A DNA stretch of 12,710 bases from an uncultured Eubacteriales bacterium (lineage in GTDB: Bacteria; Bacillota; Clostridia; UBA1381): assembly GCA_905199755.1 (NCBI GenBank), contig CAJKHT010000080.1, positions 1 through 12,710 on the forward strand. Direction: 5' to 3'. Every line of letters begins with the position of its first letter. The stretch's first letter is position 1. Positions 5,496 through 12,710 of the stretch are shown in pieces. Position numbers and translations under genes: made by a program. Below the pieces are notes generated by a model. That model searched no databases and was not told the origin of the DNA. It saw only the letters and a list, made by a program, of their open reading frames with translations.

Positions 5496-7931
5496 TTGAT
5501 TGCACAGGTTATTGTAGACCACCGCTCAAAGGCGGTAGACAGGCTTTTTGATTATCTGATACCTGAAAATTTAACTGAAAAAATCGGTGTAGGTACAAGG
5601 GTTCTTGTGCCTTTTTCCGCAGGAAACAATGTTGTTGCCGGATACTGCGTGGGAATTACCGAAAGCAGTGACAGCACCAAGCTTAAATCCATAGTCAGAA
5701 CGGTGGACGATGTTCCGGCTTTTGACGATAAAATGCTTGAGCTTATAGAGTACATGCATGAACGGTATCTTGCCATGTATCTTGATTTGATTCATACCGT
5801 GGTGCCGTCGGGTACGGAGCTTAAAAGCCATGAATGGATTGTTGTGAAGGAGCTCTCGGAGGAACGCTCAGAGCTGAGAAAGCAGATTATATCCTGCCTG
5901 CTTGATAACGGCGGAGGTATGGAAACGGAAGCGTTAAATGCCGCAATGGGCAGAGACGTAAAAACACAGGTACGAGAAATGGTTAAAAAGGGTGTTCTTG
6001 AAAAGGAGTACCGCCATTCGCGCGAGGTGCATGATAAGACTATCCGTGCCGTAAGGCTTTTAATATCCCCGGAACAGGCGGCGGATGAAATTTTAAAGCT
6101 TGAAAAAAAAGCGCCCGTTCAGGCAAAAATGCTTGAAATCCTGCGTGTAAACGATTTTATAGCCGTGTCCGACCTTAAACAGTTCGCCGGAGGCTCCGGC
6201 AATGCTGTAGCGTCATTGTGCAAAAAAGGCTTTGCAGGTCTGTTTGAACTGACAGTCGAAAGAAATCCGCTTTCGGATAAAAAGGTAAAGACTTCAAAAC
6301 CGTGCAGCCTTACATCGGAACAGCAGACGGCAGTGGACGCGGTATGCGCCGCTGTTGATGACGAGCGTTACAAAGCGTTTTTGCTGCACGGTGTGACAGG
6401 CAGCGGAAAAACGGAAGTGTTTATGCAGTCGATTGCACATGTTCTGGAAAAGGGGAAAACGGCGCTGGTGCTTGTCCCCGAAATTTCGCTCACTCCGCAG
6501 ATGGTGTCGCGCTTTCTGGCAAGATTCGGCGAACGGATAGCCGTTTTGCACAGCGGATTGTCACTCGGCGAGAGATATGACGAATGGAAACGCATACAAA
6601 GCGGCGGAGCGGATATAGTAATAGGTGCAAGGTCTGCTGTTTTTGCACCGCTTAAAAATATAGGAATAATTATAATAGACGAGGAACATTCGGATACGTA
6701 TAAATCGGAAATGTCACCGAGGTATGATGCCAAGGAGGCGGCGGAATTCCGCGCAAAGCAATACGGAGCCGTGCTGCTTTCGGCATCGGCGACTCCGTCG
6801 GTGCAAAGCTATTTCAAAGCCGGTAACGGCGATATGACGCTGCTCACCATGAAGCACAGGTACAACAATAACAAAATGCCCGATATGCGTATAGTTGATA
6901 TGCGCGAGGAGCTGGCTCAGGGAAACAGGAGTATGTTTTCACGTGCATTAAGCGAGGAAATAAAGAAAAATCTCGAAAGCGGCGAGCAGACAATTCTGTT
7001 TCTCAACAGGCGCGGATTTTCAACGTTTGTTTCGTGCAGAAGCTGCGGATTTACGGCGGAATGTCCGAATTGCAGCATATCGCTCACATATCATAAATAC
7101 GGAAATATACTGAAATGCCATTACTGCGGCTACAGTATTCCGAACTACAGAAGCTGTCCGCAGTGCGGCAGCAGATATATACGGTATTTCGGAGGCGGAA
7201 CACAGCGTGTTGAAACCGAAATCCAAAAGCTTTTCCCCGGTATAACCACAATCCGAATGGACGTTGACACGACCGGGCGGAAGCAATCGCATGAAAAAAT
7301 ACTTGAAAAATTTGAAAAAGAAAAAATAAATGTCCTCATAGGTACACAGATGGTATCAAAGGGACTTGACTTTGAAAATGTCACGCTGGTGGGCGTTGTA
7401 AGCGCCGACACCATGCTTCATATAAATGATTACAGAAGTGCGGAGCGTACCTTTGCAATGCTTGAACAGGTTACGGGCAGAGCAGGCAGAGGCAGCAAAA
7501 AGGGAAGAGCCGTTGTGCAGACCTACAGCCCCGAGTCGGAGGCGATAGTGTATGCCGAGGCGCATGATTACGAAAGCTTTTGCCGCACGGAAACGGAGCG
7601 CCGGGAGCTGATGTGGTATCCGCCTTTCTCGGAGATAGTAAGCATAATGTTTTCGGGAGGCTCGGAGTCGCTTGTACCGCAGGCGGCAAGGTTTTTTCTG
7701 AAGCTTTTGGGAAAGCCGTCCGAAATGGGGCAGAGAGTACAGATTTTGGGCCCCGTTCCGGCAGCGGTATCAAAGGTGAAAAATAAGTACCGCTGGCAGC
7801 TTCTTATAAAATGCGAAAAGAGCGACAGGCTTAATCCGCTTTTGAAAAATGCCTGCGCAGAATGTGAAAAAAACAAAAATTACCGTACAGTTTCGGTTAT
7901 AGTGGATAAAAATCCCAATATGGTTTATTAG
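5496..7931 (+). CDS. priA: Primosomal protein PriA, replication restart helicase
   Basis: PriA recognises stalled or collapsed forks and reloads the replisome. The 811-residue product begins with the 3' DNA-binding domain (IAQVIVDHRSKAVDRLFDYLIP) and continues through a winged-helix region. The helicase core has Walker A GVTGSGKT (299-306), the Walker B box IIDEEH (393-398), SASATPS (429-435) and the motif V/VI region (GTQMVSKGLDF, then EQVTGRAGRG). Eight zinc-binding cysteines are present (C514, C517, C523, C526, C541, C544, C554, C557). Translation starts at TTG 5496: AAAGGCGG (5479-5486) is 9 bases upstream, the family N terminus begins here, and no in-frame ATG gives a better start. In B. 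subtilis coaBC separates rpoZ and priA; here only 27 bases do. Confidence 0.97.
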   Translation: MIAQVIVDHRSKAVDRLFDYLIPENLTEKIGVGTRVLVPFSAGNNVVAGYCVGITESSDSTKLKSIVRTVDDVPAFDDKMLELIEYMHERYLAMYLDLIHTVVPSGTELKSHEWIVVKELSEERSELRKQIISCLLDNGGGMETEALNAAMGRDVKTQVREMVKKGVLEKEYRHSREVHDKTIRAVRLLISPEQAADEILKLEKKAPVQAKMLEILRVNDFIAVSDLKQFAGGSGNAVASLCKKGFAGLFELTVERNPLSDKKVKTSKPCSLTSEQQTAVDAVCAAVDDERYKAFLLHGVTGSGKTEVFMQSIAHVLEKGKTALVLVPEISLTPQMVSRFLARFGERIAVLHSGLSLGERYDEWKRIQSGGADIVIGARSAVFAPLKNIGIIIIDEEHSDTYKSEMSPRYDAKEAAEFRAKQYGAVLLSASATPSVQSYFKAGNGDMTLLTMKHRYNNNKMPDMRIVDMREELAQGNRSMFSRALSEEIKKNLESGEQTILFLNRRGFSTFVSCRSCGFTAECPNCSISLTYHKYGNILKCHYCGYSIPNYRSCPQCGSRYIRYFGGGTQRVETEIQKLFPGITTIRMDVDTTGRKQSHEKILEKFEKEKINVLIGTQMVSKGLDFENVTLVGVVSADTMLHINDYRSAERTFAMLEQVTGRAGRGSKKGRAVVQTYSPESEAIVYAEAHDYESFCRTETERRELMWYPPFSEIVSIMFSGGSESLVPQAARFFLKLLGKPSEMGQRVQILGPVPAAVSKVKNKYRWQLLIKCEKSDRLNPLLKNACAECEKNKNYRTVSVIVDKNPNMVY

Positions 7932-7946
7932 AAAGAAGGTCTTTAA

Positions 7947-8396
7947 ATGGCTATCAGAGAAATTCGCCTTAAAGGTGATGAAATTCTGTATAAAAAATGC
8001 AAGGAAGTAACAAAATTCGATAAAAAGCTGCATATTCTGCTTGATGATATGTACGATACCATGAAAGAGCATGACGGAGTGGGTCTTGCCGCTCCGCAGG
8101 TGGGAATTTTAAAGCGTGCCGTGGTTATTGATACGGGCGAGGGCAGAATAGAGCTTATAAATCCCGTTATAATTAAGGAAAGCGGTTCACAGGTCGGTTC
8201 GGAGGGCTGTTTAAGCGTACCGAAGGTATTCGGCGAGGTGGAACGTCCCATGAATGTGACGGTACGCGCACAGGACAGAGACGGCAACTGGTTCGAAAAA
8301 GACGGCGAGGCTCTTACGGCGCGTGCATTCTGTCACGAAATAGAGCATCTGGACGGAAAGCTGTTCCTTGACAGGGTAACAAAATTCATTGATTGA
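7947..8396 (+). CDS. def: Peptide deformylase
   Basis: This metalloenzyme removes the formyl group from the N-terminal Met of new proteins. All three family motifs are intact in 149 residues: GVGLAAPQVG (44-53), EGCLSVP (86-92, metal ligand C88) and HEIEHLDG (130-137, ligands H130 and H134, catalytic E131). The length is that of the compact deformylases seen in many clostridia. A Shine-Dalgarno sequence GAAAGAAGG stands just before the ATG. The gene lies 15 bases after priA and 15 bases before fmt, the enzyme that adds the formyl group, so the two opposing steps are co-transcribed. Confidence 0.97.
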   Translation: MAIREIRLKGDEILYKKCKEVTKFDKKLHILLDDMYDTMKEHDGVGLAAPQVGILKRAVVIDTGEGRIELINPVIIKESGSQVGSEGCLSVPKVFGEVERPMNVTVRAQDRDGNWFEKDGEALTARAFCHEIEHLDGKLFLDRVTKFID

Positions 8397-8411
8397 TTTG
8401 CGGAGGTTCCT

Positions 8412-9347
8412 ATGAGAATACTTTTTATGGGTACGCCCGATTTTGCGTCGGAAACGCTTAATGCGATGGTGAGTGCCGGACTGGACGTGAGAGCGGCGGT
8501 TTCACAGCCCGATAAACCGAAAGGCAGAGGACACAAGCTTATGCCGACCGATGTTAAAACGGCGGCGCAAGCGGCGGACATTCCCGTGTATCAGCCGCAG
8601 AGCCTTAAAAATAACGAGCTTATGCCGCTGCTTGACGAAATAAAGCCGGAGCTTATAGTTGTTGCGGCTTACGGGAAAATACTGCCCGAATATATAATTA
8701 ATTATCCGAAATACGGCTGTATAAACGTGCATGCGTCATTGCTGCCGAAATACAGAGGCGCCGCGCCCATTCAAAGAGCAATCATAGACGGCGAAAGTGA
8801 AACGGGCGTAACGATAATGCAGATGGATAAGGGACTCGATACGGGTGATATGCTTATGAGCGTAAAAACGCGGATAGGCAGATACGAAACCGCTGGCGAG
8901 CTTTTTGACAGACTTGCCGTAATGGGCGGAGAGCTGCTTGTAAAAGCCGTTCATGCAATAGAAAGCGGAAATATAAATCCCGTTAAGCAGAATGACAGTG
9001 AGCATACATATGCGCCGATGCTTTCCAAGGCAGATGGAAAAATCGACTGGACAAAGAGCGCATATGAAATATCAAAGCTCATATGCGGAATGAATCCGTG
9101 GCCCGTGGCATATACCGAATATAACGGAGAGCCTTTGAAAATCACGGAGGCGTATGCGGACGGGGAAAATGCTTCCGACGGCATGCCGGGAGAAATAATC
9201 TCCCTTGAAAAGGGAAAAGGGTTAAGGATAGTGACCGGAAAAGGCACGCTTTACGTAAAAACCGCGCAGTTTTCCGGCAGCAAACGTATGAATGTTGAGG
9301 ATTATGCAAGAGGACATGAAATAAAAATCGGAACGGTGCTTAAATAG
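8412..9347 (+). CDS. fmt: Methionyl-tRNA formyltransferase
   Basis: Fmt transfers a formyl group from 10-formyl-tetrahydrofolate to initiator Met-tRNA. The 311 residues match the usual length of about 310. The N terminus MRILFMGTPDFA begins the Rossmann-like catalytic domain. The folate-enzyme signature NVHASLLPKYRGAAPI (105-120) carries the catalytic Asn105 and His107, and GLDTGDML (141-148) carries the catalytic Asp. The basic SQPDKPKGRG loop (31-40) is the tRNA acceptor-binding insertion typical of Fmt. A C-terminal OB-like domain follows (from about 205). GGAGG (8402-8406) is 5 bases before the ATG. Confidence 0.97.
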   Translation: MRILFMGTPDFASETLNAMVSAGLDVRAAVSQPDKPKGRGHKLMPTDVKTAAQAADIPVYQPQSLKNNELMPLLDEIKPELIVVAAYGKILPEYIINYPKYGCINVHASLLPKYRGAAPIQRAIIDGESETGVTIMQMDKGLDTGDMLMSVKTRIGRYETAGELFDRLAVMGGELLVKAVHAIESGNINPVKQNDSEHTYAPMLSKADGKIDWTKSAYEISKLICGMNPWPVAYTEYNGEPLKITEAYADGENASDGMPGEIISLEKGKGLRIVTGKGTLYVKTAQFSGSKRMNVEDYARGHEIKIGTVLK

Positions 9348-9349
9348 TA

Positions 9350-9368
9350 CCGTGTGCTGCATGCACGG
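9350..9368 (+). promoter_or_regulatory. Hairpin adjoining the yugP ribosome binding site
   Basis: CCGTG (9350-9354) pairs with CACGG (9364-9368), extendable by two G-U pairs, and the loop contains the palindrome GCATGC. The 3' arm shares two bases with the Shine-Dalgarno sequence GGAAAGGA (9367-9374). It could reduce yugP translation relative to fmt, but the overlap is small and no T-tract follows, so it is not a terminator. Confidence 0.3.
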
Positions 9369-9381
9369 AAAGGAAATTGTT

Positions 9382-10098
9382 ATGGGAATGTACGGATATG
9401 GGTTCTTTGACCCGACCTATATATTGGTTATAATAGGACTTATAATTACGCTTATAGCGTCCGGGAACGTAAAGACAACATTCGCTAAATTCAATAAGGT
9501 TTTAAGCAGACGCGGACTCACCGGAGCAGATGCCGCAAGAAAAATACTCGATGCAAACGGACTTTATAATGTTAGGATAGAGCATGTGGCAGGGAATCTT
9601 TCCGACCACTTCGATCCGAGAAATTCGGTAATACGTCTTTCCGATTCGACCTATAATTCCACGTCCGTGGCGGCAATCGGTGTTGCGGCGCATGAATGCG
9701 GCCATGCCGTACAGCATCAGGTCGGATATGTGCCGATAAAGGTCAGAAACGGGATAGTACCGTTTGTAAATATATGCAACTATGCATCGCTGCCGCTTAT
9801 CATAATCGGCATGATTATGGGCAGCCGCGGCTATAACATTGCAATGCTCGGAGTTATTTTATTCTGTGCGGTGCTGGTTTTCCAGATAGTTACACTGCCT
9901 ACGGAATTTAACGCAAGCTCACGTGCCTTAAAAACACTGGAGGGCATGAACATGCTTGACAGTGACGAGCTTACCGGTGCAAGAAAAGTACTTGGTGCGG
10001 CGGCAATGACCTATGTTGCGGCTGTGGCTTCAACGGCATTGCAGGTGTTAAGACTGTTTCTGATAGTACAGAATTCATCCGATCGGAGGAGACGATGA
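9382..10098 (+). CDS. yugP: YugP-type membrane zinc metallopeptidase
   Basis: This is a predicted neutral zinc protease of the YugP family; its substrates are not established. The 238-residue product has an N-terminal membrane segment (about 12-28), a soluble stretch with SDHFDPRNSVIRLSDSTYNS, then the catalytic helix AAHECGHAVQHQ with ligands H104 and H108 and catalytic E105. Two hydrophobic segments follow (about 124-147 and 151-172). PTEFNASSRA (173-182) is the conserved block that should supply the third ligand (E175). A last hydrophobic segment lies at 205-229. The ATG at 9382 has GGAAAGGA seven bases upstream; a GTG at 9352 lies inside a hairpin and adds ten residues unlike the family. 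The stop overlaps the rsmB start by four bases. It is not part of the B. subtilis version of this operon. Confidence 0.93.
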   Translation: MGMYGYGFFDPTYILVIIGLIITLIASGNVKTTFAKFNKVLSRRGLTGADAARKILDANGLYNVRIEHVAGNLSDHFDPRNSVIRLSDSTYNSTSVAAIGVAAHECGHAVQHQVGYVPIKVRNGIVPFVNICNYASLPLIIIGMIMGSRGYNIAMLGVILFCAVLVFQIVTLPTEFNASSRALKTLEGMNMLDSDELTGARKVLGAAAMTYVAAVASTALQVLRLFLIVQNSSDRRRR

Positions 10099-11354
10099 AT
10101 ATACGCGAAGCGGCGCTCAAAGCGCTGTATGACATAGAGTATAACGGCAGCTATTCAAATATGGCGGTGAAAAATACTCTCGGCGGCAGGGATATTTCAA
10201 AGCAGGATAAGGCACTGTTTACCGCACTGGTTTACGGTGTTACCGATAAACGTATTACGCTTGATTACTATATATCCCGCCTTTCAAAAATAAAGCTTAA
10301 AAAAATCTCAAAATATATTCTGCTTATTCTGCGTATGGGAATATATCAGATTGTTTTTATGGATAAAATCCCCGTCAGTGCGGCGGTGAACGAAAGCGTA
10401 AAGCTTGCAAAAAGATACGGTCACGGTGCATCTGCGGGATTTGTAAACGGCGTTTTAAGAAGTGCGGCATCAAAAACGGTGGATTACCCTGAGGAAAAAA
10501 ACGAATATTTGTCTGTTAAATACTCGTTTCCTCTGTGGCTGTGCGACAGATGGATTGATGAATTCGGATTTGGGTTTACCGAAAGCATGATGCAGGCATT
10601 TGAAGAAAACAAACACATAACCTTACGCGCAAATTCGCTTAAAACAACCGCCTCCGAGCTTGCCGGTATGCTTGTAAAATCGGGTATAACGGCAGAGGTA
10701 AAGGATGGTGCTGTAGTAACCGGCGGATTTGATATAGAAAATAATTCATTGTATAAAGAAGGATTTTTTACCGTTCAGGATACTGCGGCAATGCAGGCGG
10801 CAAAGGTGCTTGCTCCGCAAAGCGGCGAGTTTATAATCGATATGTGCGCCGCTCCCGGAGGAAAAACAACGCACATTGCGGAGCTTATGAAAAATTCGGG
10901 CAAAATTCTTGCGTTTGATATACATGCCCATAAGACGGAGCTTATCAAAAAAAATGCCGCAAGGCTCGGGATTGGCATAATAGAGGTACATGAAAAGGAC
11001 GCATCGGTATTTGATAAATCGCTTGAAAATACGGCGGACAGAGTGCTGTGCGACGTTCCCTGCTCCGGTCTCGGAGTAATCGGCAGAAAGCCGGATATAA
11101 AGCGCTGTGAGGACAGGTCGGCGGAAATTACGGCACTGCAAACAAAAATTCTTGAAAACGGCACAAAATACCTCAAAGACGGAGGTGTGCTGGTATATTC
11201 GACCTGCACCGTGGAAAAATGCGAGAATGAGGAAGTAATAAACAAATTTATGAAAAACAACGGCGGATTTGAAAAAATGTATGAAAAAGCGTTCTATCCG
11301 CATATTGATAAAACAGACGGATTTTATATCTGCAAATTAAGAAAAACAAGGTAA
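10095..11354 (+). CDS. rsmB: 16S rRNA (cytosine-967-C5)-methyltransferase RsmB
   Basis: RsmB (Sun/Fmu) methylates C967 of 16S rRNA (E. coli numbering) using S-adenosylmethionine. The 419 residues comprise an N-terminal NusB-like RNA-binding domain (about 1-130, with ISKQDKALFTALVYGV), a linker, and a Rossmann methyltransferase domain. The SAM motif is DMCAAPGGKTTHIAELM (249-265). The two catalytic cysteines of the m5C class are present: C323 in DVPCSGLGVIGRKPD, and C371 in YSTCTVEKCENEEVI. GGAGG (10085-10089) sits 5 bases before the ATG inside the yugP coding end, and the ATGA overlap suggests coupled translation. Confidence 0.96.
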   Translation: MNIREAALKALYDIEYNGSYSNMAVKNTLGGRDISKQDKALFTALVYGVTDKRITLDYYISRLSKIKLKKISKYILLILRMGIYQIVFMDKIPVSAAVNESVKLAKRYGHGASAGFVNGVLRSAASKTVDYPEEKNEYLSVKYSFPLWLCDRWIDEFGFGFTESMMQAFEENKHITLRANSLKTTASELAGMLVKSGITAEVKDGAVVTGGFDIENNSLYKEGFFTVQDTAAMQAAKVLAPQSGEFIIDMCAAPGGKTTHIAELMKNSGKILAFDIHAHKTELIKKNAARLGIGIIEVHEKDASVFDKSLENTADRVLCDVPCSGLGVIGRKPDIKRCEDRSAEITALQTKILENGTKYLKDGGVLVYSTCTVEKCENEEVINKFMKNNGGFEKMYEKAFYPHIDKTDGFYICKLRKTR

Positions 11355-11358
11355 CGGC

Positions 11359-12378
11359 ATGATTGATTTAAAGGATTTTGAATATGAGGAGCTATCGGAG
11401 TTTTTAAAGGAAAACGGTGAAAAGCCGTTTCGTACCGAACAGATTTTCTCGTGGCTGCACAAGGGTGTGACCTCGTATGAGGAAATGCGTAATCTTCCGA
11501 AAACGCTTATTGAAAAGCTGAATAAAATAAGCCGTGTTTCCGCGCTTGAAATAAAGGAAAAATATGTTTCCAAGCTTGACGGCACAGTAAAATACCTGTT
11601 TGAGCTGCCGGACGGAAACTGCATAGAAAGCGTTGTTATGCGGTATCATCACGGACTTACGATTTGTATTTCATCACAGGTCGGCTGCCGCATGGGATGC
11701 CGATTCTGCGCCTCTACAATCGGAGGACTTTACAGAAGCCTTACACCGGGCGAAATCATAAATCAGGTCATTTTTGCGCAGAAGGACATAGGCGAGCGCA
11801 TTTCAAATATTGTAATAATGGGAATAGGAGAGCCGCTTGACAATTATGATAACATAGTAAAATTTCTGCATAACGTAAACCATGAAAAAGGGCTTAACAT
11901 AGGCTACAGACACATCACGCTGTCAAGCTGCGGAGTCGTTCCGGGAATATATAAGCTTGCGGAGGAAAATCTGCCGATTACGCTTACAATTTCGCTGCAT
12001 GCTCCGAATGACGGAATACGGGATAAAATAATGCCGGTAAATCACAAATGGAAAATAGATGAGCTAATGGCGGCATGCGGTGCGTATCTGAAGAAAACGG
12101 GTAGACGCATAAGCTTTGAATACTCGCTTATCCACGGTGTAAACGACAGCTTGGAAAACGCGGATGAGCTTGCGGCGCTTGTTAAAAAGCTTCATGCACA
12201 TGTAAACTTAATTCCCGTAAATTACGTTAAGGAACGCGGCTATAAAAAAGGAACACATGAGGAAATAAAAGCCTTCGCCGAAAGGCTTAATCAAAAGGGA
12301 ATAAATGCAACCGTGCGGCGCGAGCTGGGAAGCGATATTTCGGCGTCATGCGGTCAGCTTAGGAAAAAAACGCTTTAA
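11359..12378 (+). CDS. rlmN: Dual-specificity RNA methyltransferase RlmN (radical SAM)
   Basis: RlmN makes 2-methyladenosine at A2503 of 23S rRNA, and in E. coli also at A37 of some tRNAs. The 339 residues include an N-terminal HhH-like domain (FRTEQIFSWLHKG, 24-36) and the radical SAM cluster motif CRMGCRFC (C110, C114, C117). GIGEPLDNYDN follows, then SLHAPND. The two mechanistic cysteines can be placed: C103, seven residues before the cluster, and C331 in ISASCGQLR near the C terminus, which takes the methyl in the E. coli enzyme. The RlmN-specific C-terminal cysteine is therefore intact. Only AAGG (11348-11351) precedes the ATG, and the gap to rsmB is 4 bases. RlmN is distinguished from the resistance methylase Cfr by operon context and overall similarity. 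Confidence 0.96.
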   Translation: MIDLKDFEYEELSEFLKENGEKPFRTEQIFSWLHKGVTSYEEMRNLPKTLIEKLNKISRVSALEIKEKYVSKLDGTVKYLFELPDGNCIESVVMRYHHGLTICISSQVGCRMGCRFCASTIGGLYRSLTPGEIINQVIFAQKDIGERISNIVIMGIGEPLDNYDNIVKFLHNVNHEKGLNIGYRHITLSSCGVVPGIYKLAEENLPITLTISLHAPNDGIRDKIMPVNHKWKIDELMAACGAYLKKTGRRISFEYSLIHGVNDSLENADELAALVKKLHAHVNLIPVNYVKERGYKKGTHEEIKAFAERLNQKGINATVRRELGSDISASCGQLRKKTL

Positions 12379-12411
12379 TGCGGTAATGATAAAATCAAAT
12401 CCGGGGGTGAT

Positions 12412-12710
12412 ATGATGCAGTTCGGCGCAGTAACCGATATAGGTATGTGCAGGAAAATAAACGAGGATAATTATTATGTTACGGCTAAAGGTGATTTCCC
12501 GTATGCCATTGTTGCGGACGGCATGGGAGGTCATAAGGCAGGCGAGATTGCCAGCATGATGGTGATTGACGTTATAAAAAATCAGCTTGAAAACAAGCTT
12601 GACAAAAGTCATGATTATGTGGAAACAGGCGAAACTGTACGTCAGGCATTTATAGCGGCAAACAGCATAATATACAAATACTCGGAAAACCATTACAAAA
12701 TAATGGGTAT
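12412..12710 (+). CDS. stp: PP2C-type Ser/Thr protein phosphatase, 5' part (Stp/PrpC)
   Basis: The gene is cut by the window end; about 99 codons are visible with no stop. It encodes the start of a PPM/PP2C phosphatase: AVTDIGMCRKINEDNYYV holds the RxxNED metal-site motif, and VADGMGGHKAGEIAS holds the DGMGG metal-binding motif. The last visible residues (YKIMG) would lead into the usual MGTT motif. B. subtilis PrpC aligns in the same way, and there the PASTA kinase prkC follows. Two adjacent in-frame ATGs (12412, 12415) follow a strong Shine-Dalgarno GGGGGTGA (12403-12410). The second is better spaced, so the true start may be 12415. The gap after rlmN is 33 bases, which fits the same operon. 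Confidence 0.93.
   Translation, partial: MMQFGAVTDIGMCRKINEDNYYVTAKGDFPYAIVADGMGGHKAGEIASMMVIDVIKNQLENKLDKSHDYVETGETVRQAFIAANSIIYKYSENHYKIMG

Noticed and set aside
5031..5522. Antisense open frame across rpoZ (163 codons)
   Set aside because: It is the reverse of the repeat-rich rpoZ tail; its Phe/Arg/Cys-rich sequence has no recognisable domain.
9352..9381. GTG start for yugP adding ten residues
   Set aside because: It lies inside a hairpin, lacks a Shine-Dalgarno site, and the added residues do not resemble the family; ATG 9382 is better supported.
12346..12693. Antisense open frame over the end of rlmN and the start of stp
   Set aside because: The + strand here encodes clear RlmN and PP2C motifs; the reverse frame has none.
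1..12710. CRISPR arrays, transposase genes, tRNAs, phage or defence genes
   Set aside because: I found no regularly spaced repeats, terminal inverted repeats, transposase motifs or cloverleaf sequences; the window is packed with core genes.

Overview
This window is a run of housekeeping genes, all on the + strand, from a Gram-positive anaerobe-type genome. The most likely source is a member of Clostridia (Bacillota). The evidence is the gene order ffs-dnaX-ebfC-recR, the block yicC(yloC)-remA-gmk-rpoZ-priA-def-fmt-rsmB-rlmN-stp familiar from Bacillus subtilis and clostridia, a RemA (DUF370) protein, purine-rich Shine-Dalgarno sites, and Lys/Glu-rich, moderately AT-rich coding sequence. I cannot name the genus. 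I see no mobile element, prophage, CRISPR array or tRNA.

Layout. Positions 1-320 hold a sigma-A-type promoter, a small SRP RNA gene (ffs) and an intrinsic terminator, followed by a second weak hairpin plus T-tract. Positions 322-3138 hold dnaX, ebfC/ybaB and recR, closely packed or overlapping, and the unit ends in a strong terminator (3137-3182). A new promoter (3233-3261) starts the second unit. It reads yicC, remA, gmk, rpoZ, priA, def, fmt, a YugP-type membrane zinc metallopeptidase, rsmB, rlmN and the start of a PP2C phosphatase (stp/prpC) cut by the window end. Gaps inside this unit are 35 bases or less, so it looks like one operon.

How the genes fit together. The first unit pairs protein targeting RNA (ffs) with the replication clamp loader (dnaX) and recombination/nucleoid proteins (ebfC, recR). 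The second unit mixes nucleotide supply and transcription (gmk, rpoZ), replication restart (priA), formyl-Met initiation and removal (fmt, def), rRNA methylation (rsmB, rlmN), RNA turnover (yicC), a DNA-binding regulator (remA) and Ser/Thr dephosphorylation (stp). In B. subtilis a PASTA kinase (prkC) follows stp. coaBC, which lies between rpoZ and priA in B. subtilis, is absent here, and yugP sits between fmt and rsmB.

Most of the region is ordinary. The best candidate for something undescribed is inside dnaX. An AGGAGG sequence, two A6 runs and a perfect 8-bp stem-loop lie exactly at the linker where a shorter gamma product would be made, and both alternative frames stop soon after. Other points are a near-perfect direct repeat flanking the SRP RNA, a structured leader before it, dual terminators ahead of dnaX without a clear dnaX promoter, and an omega subunit with a long acidic repeat tail.
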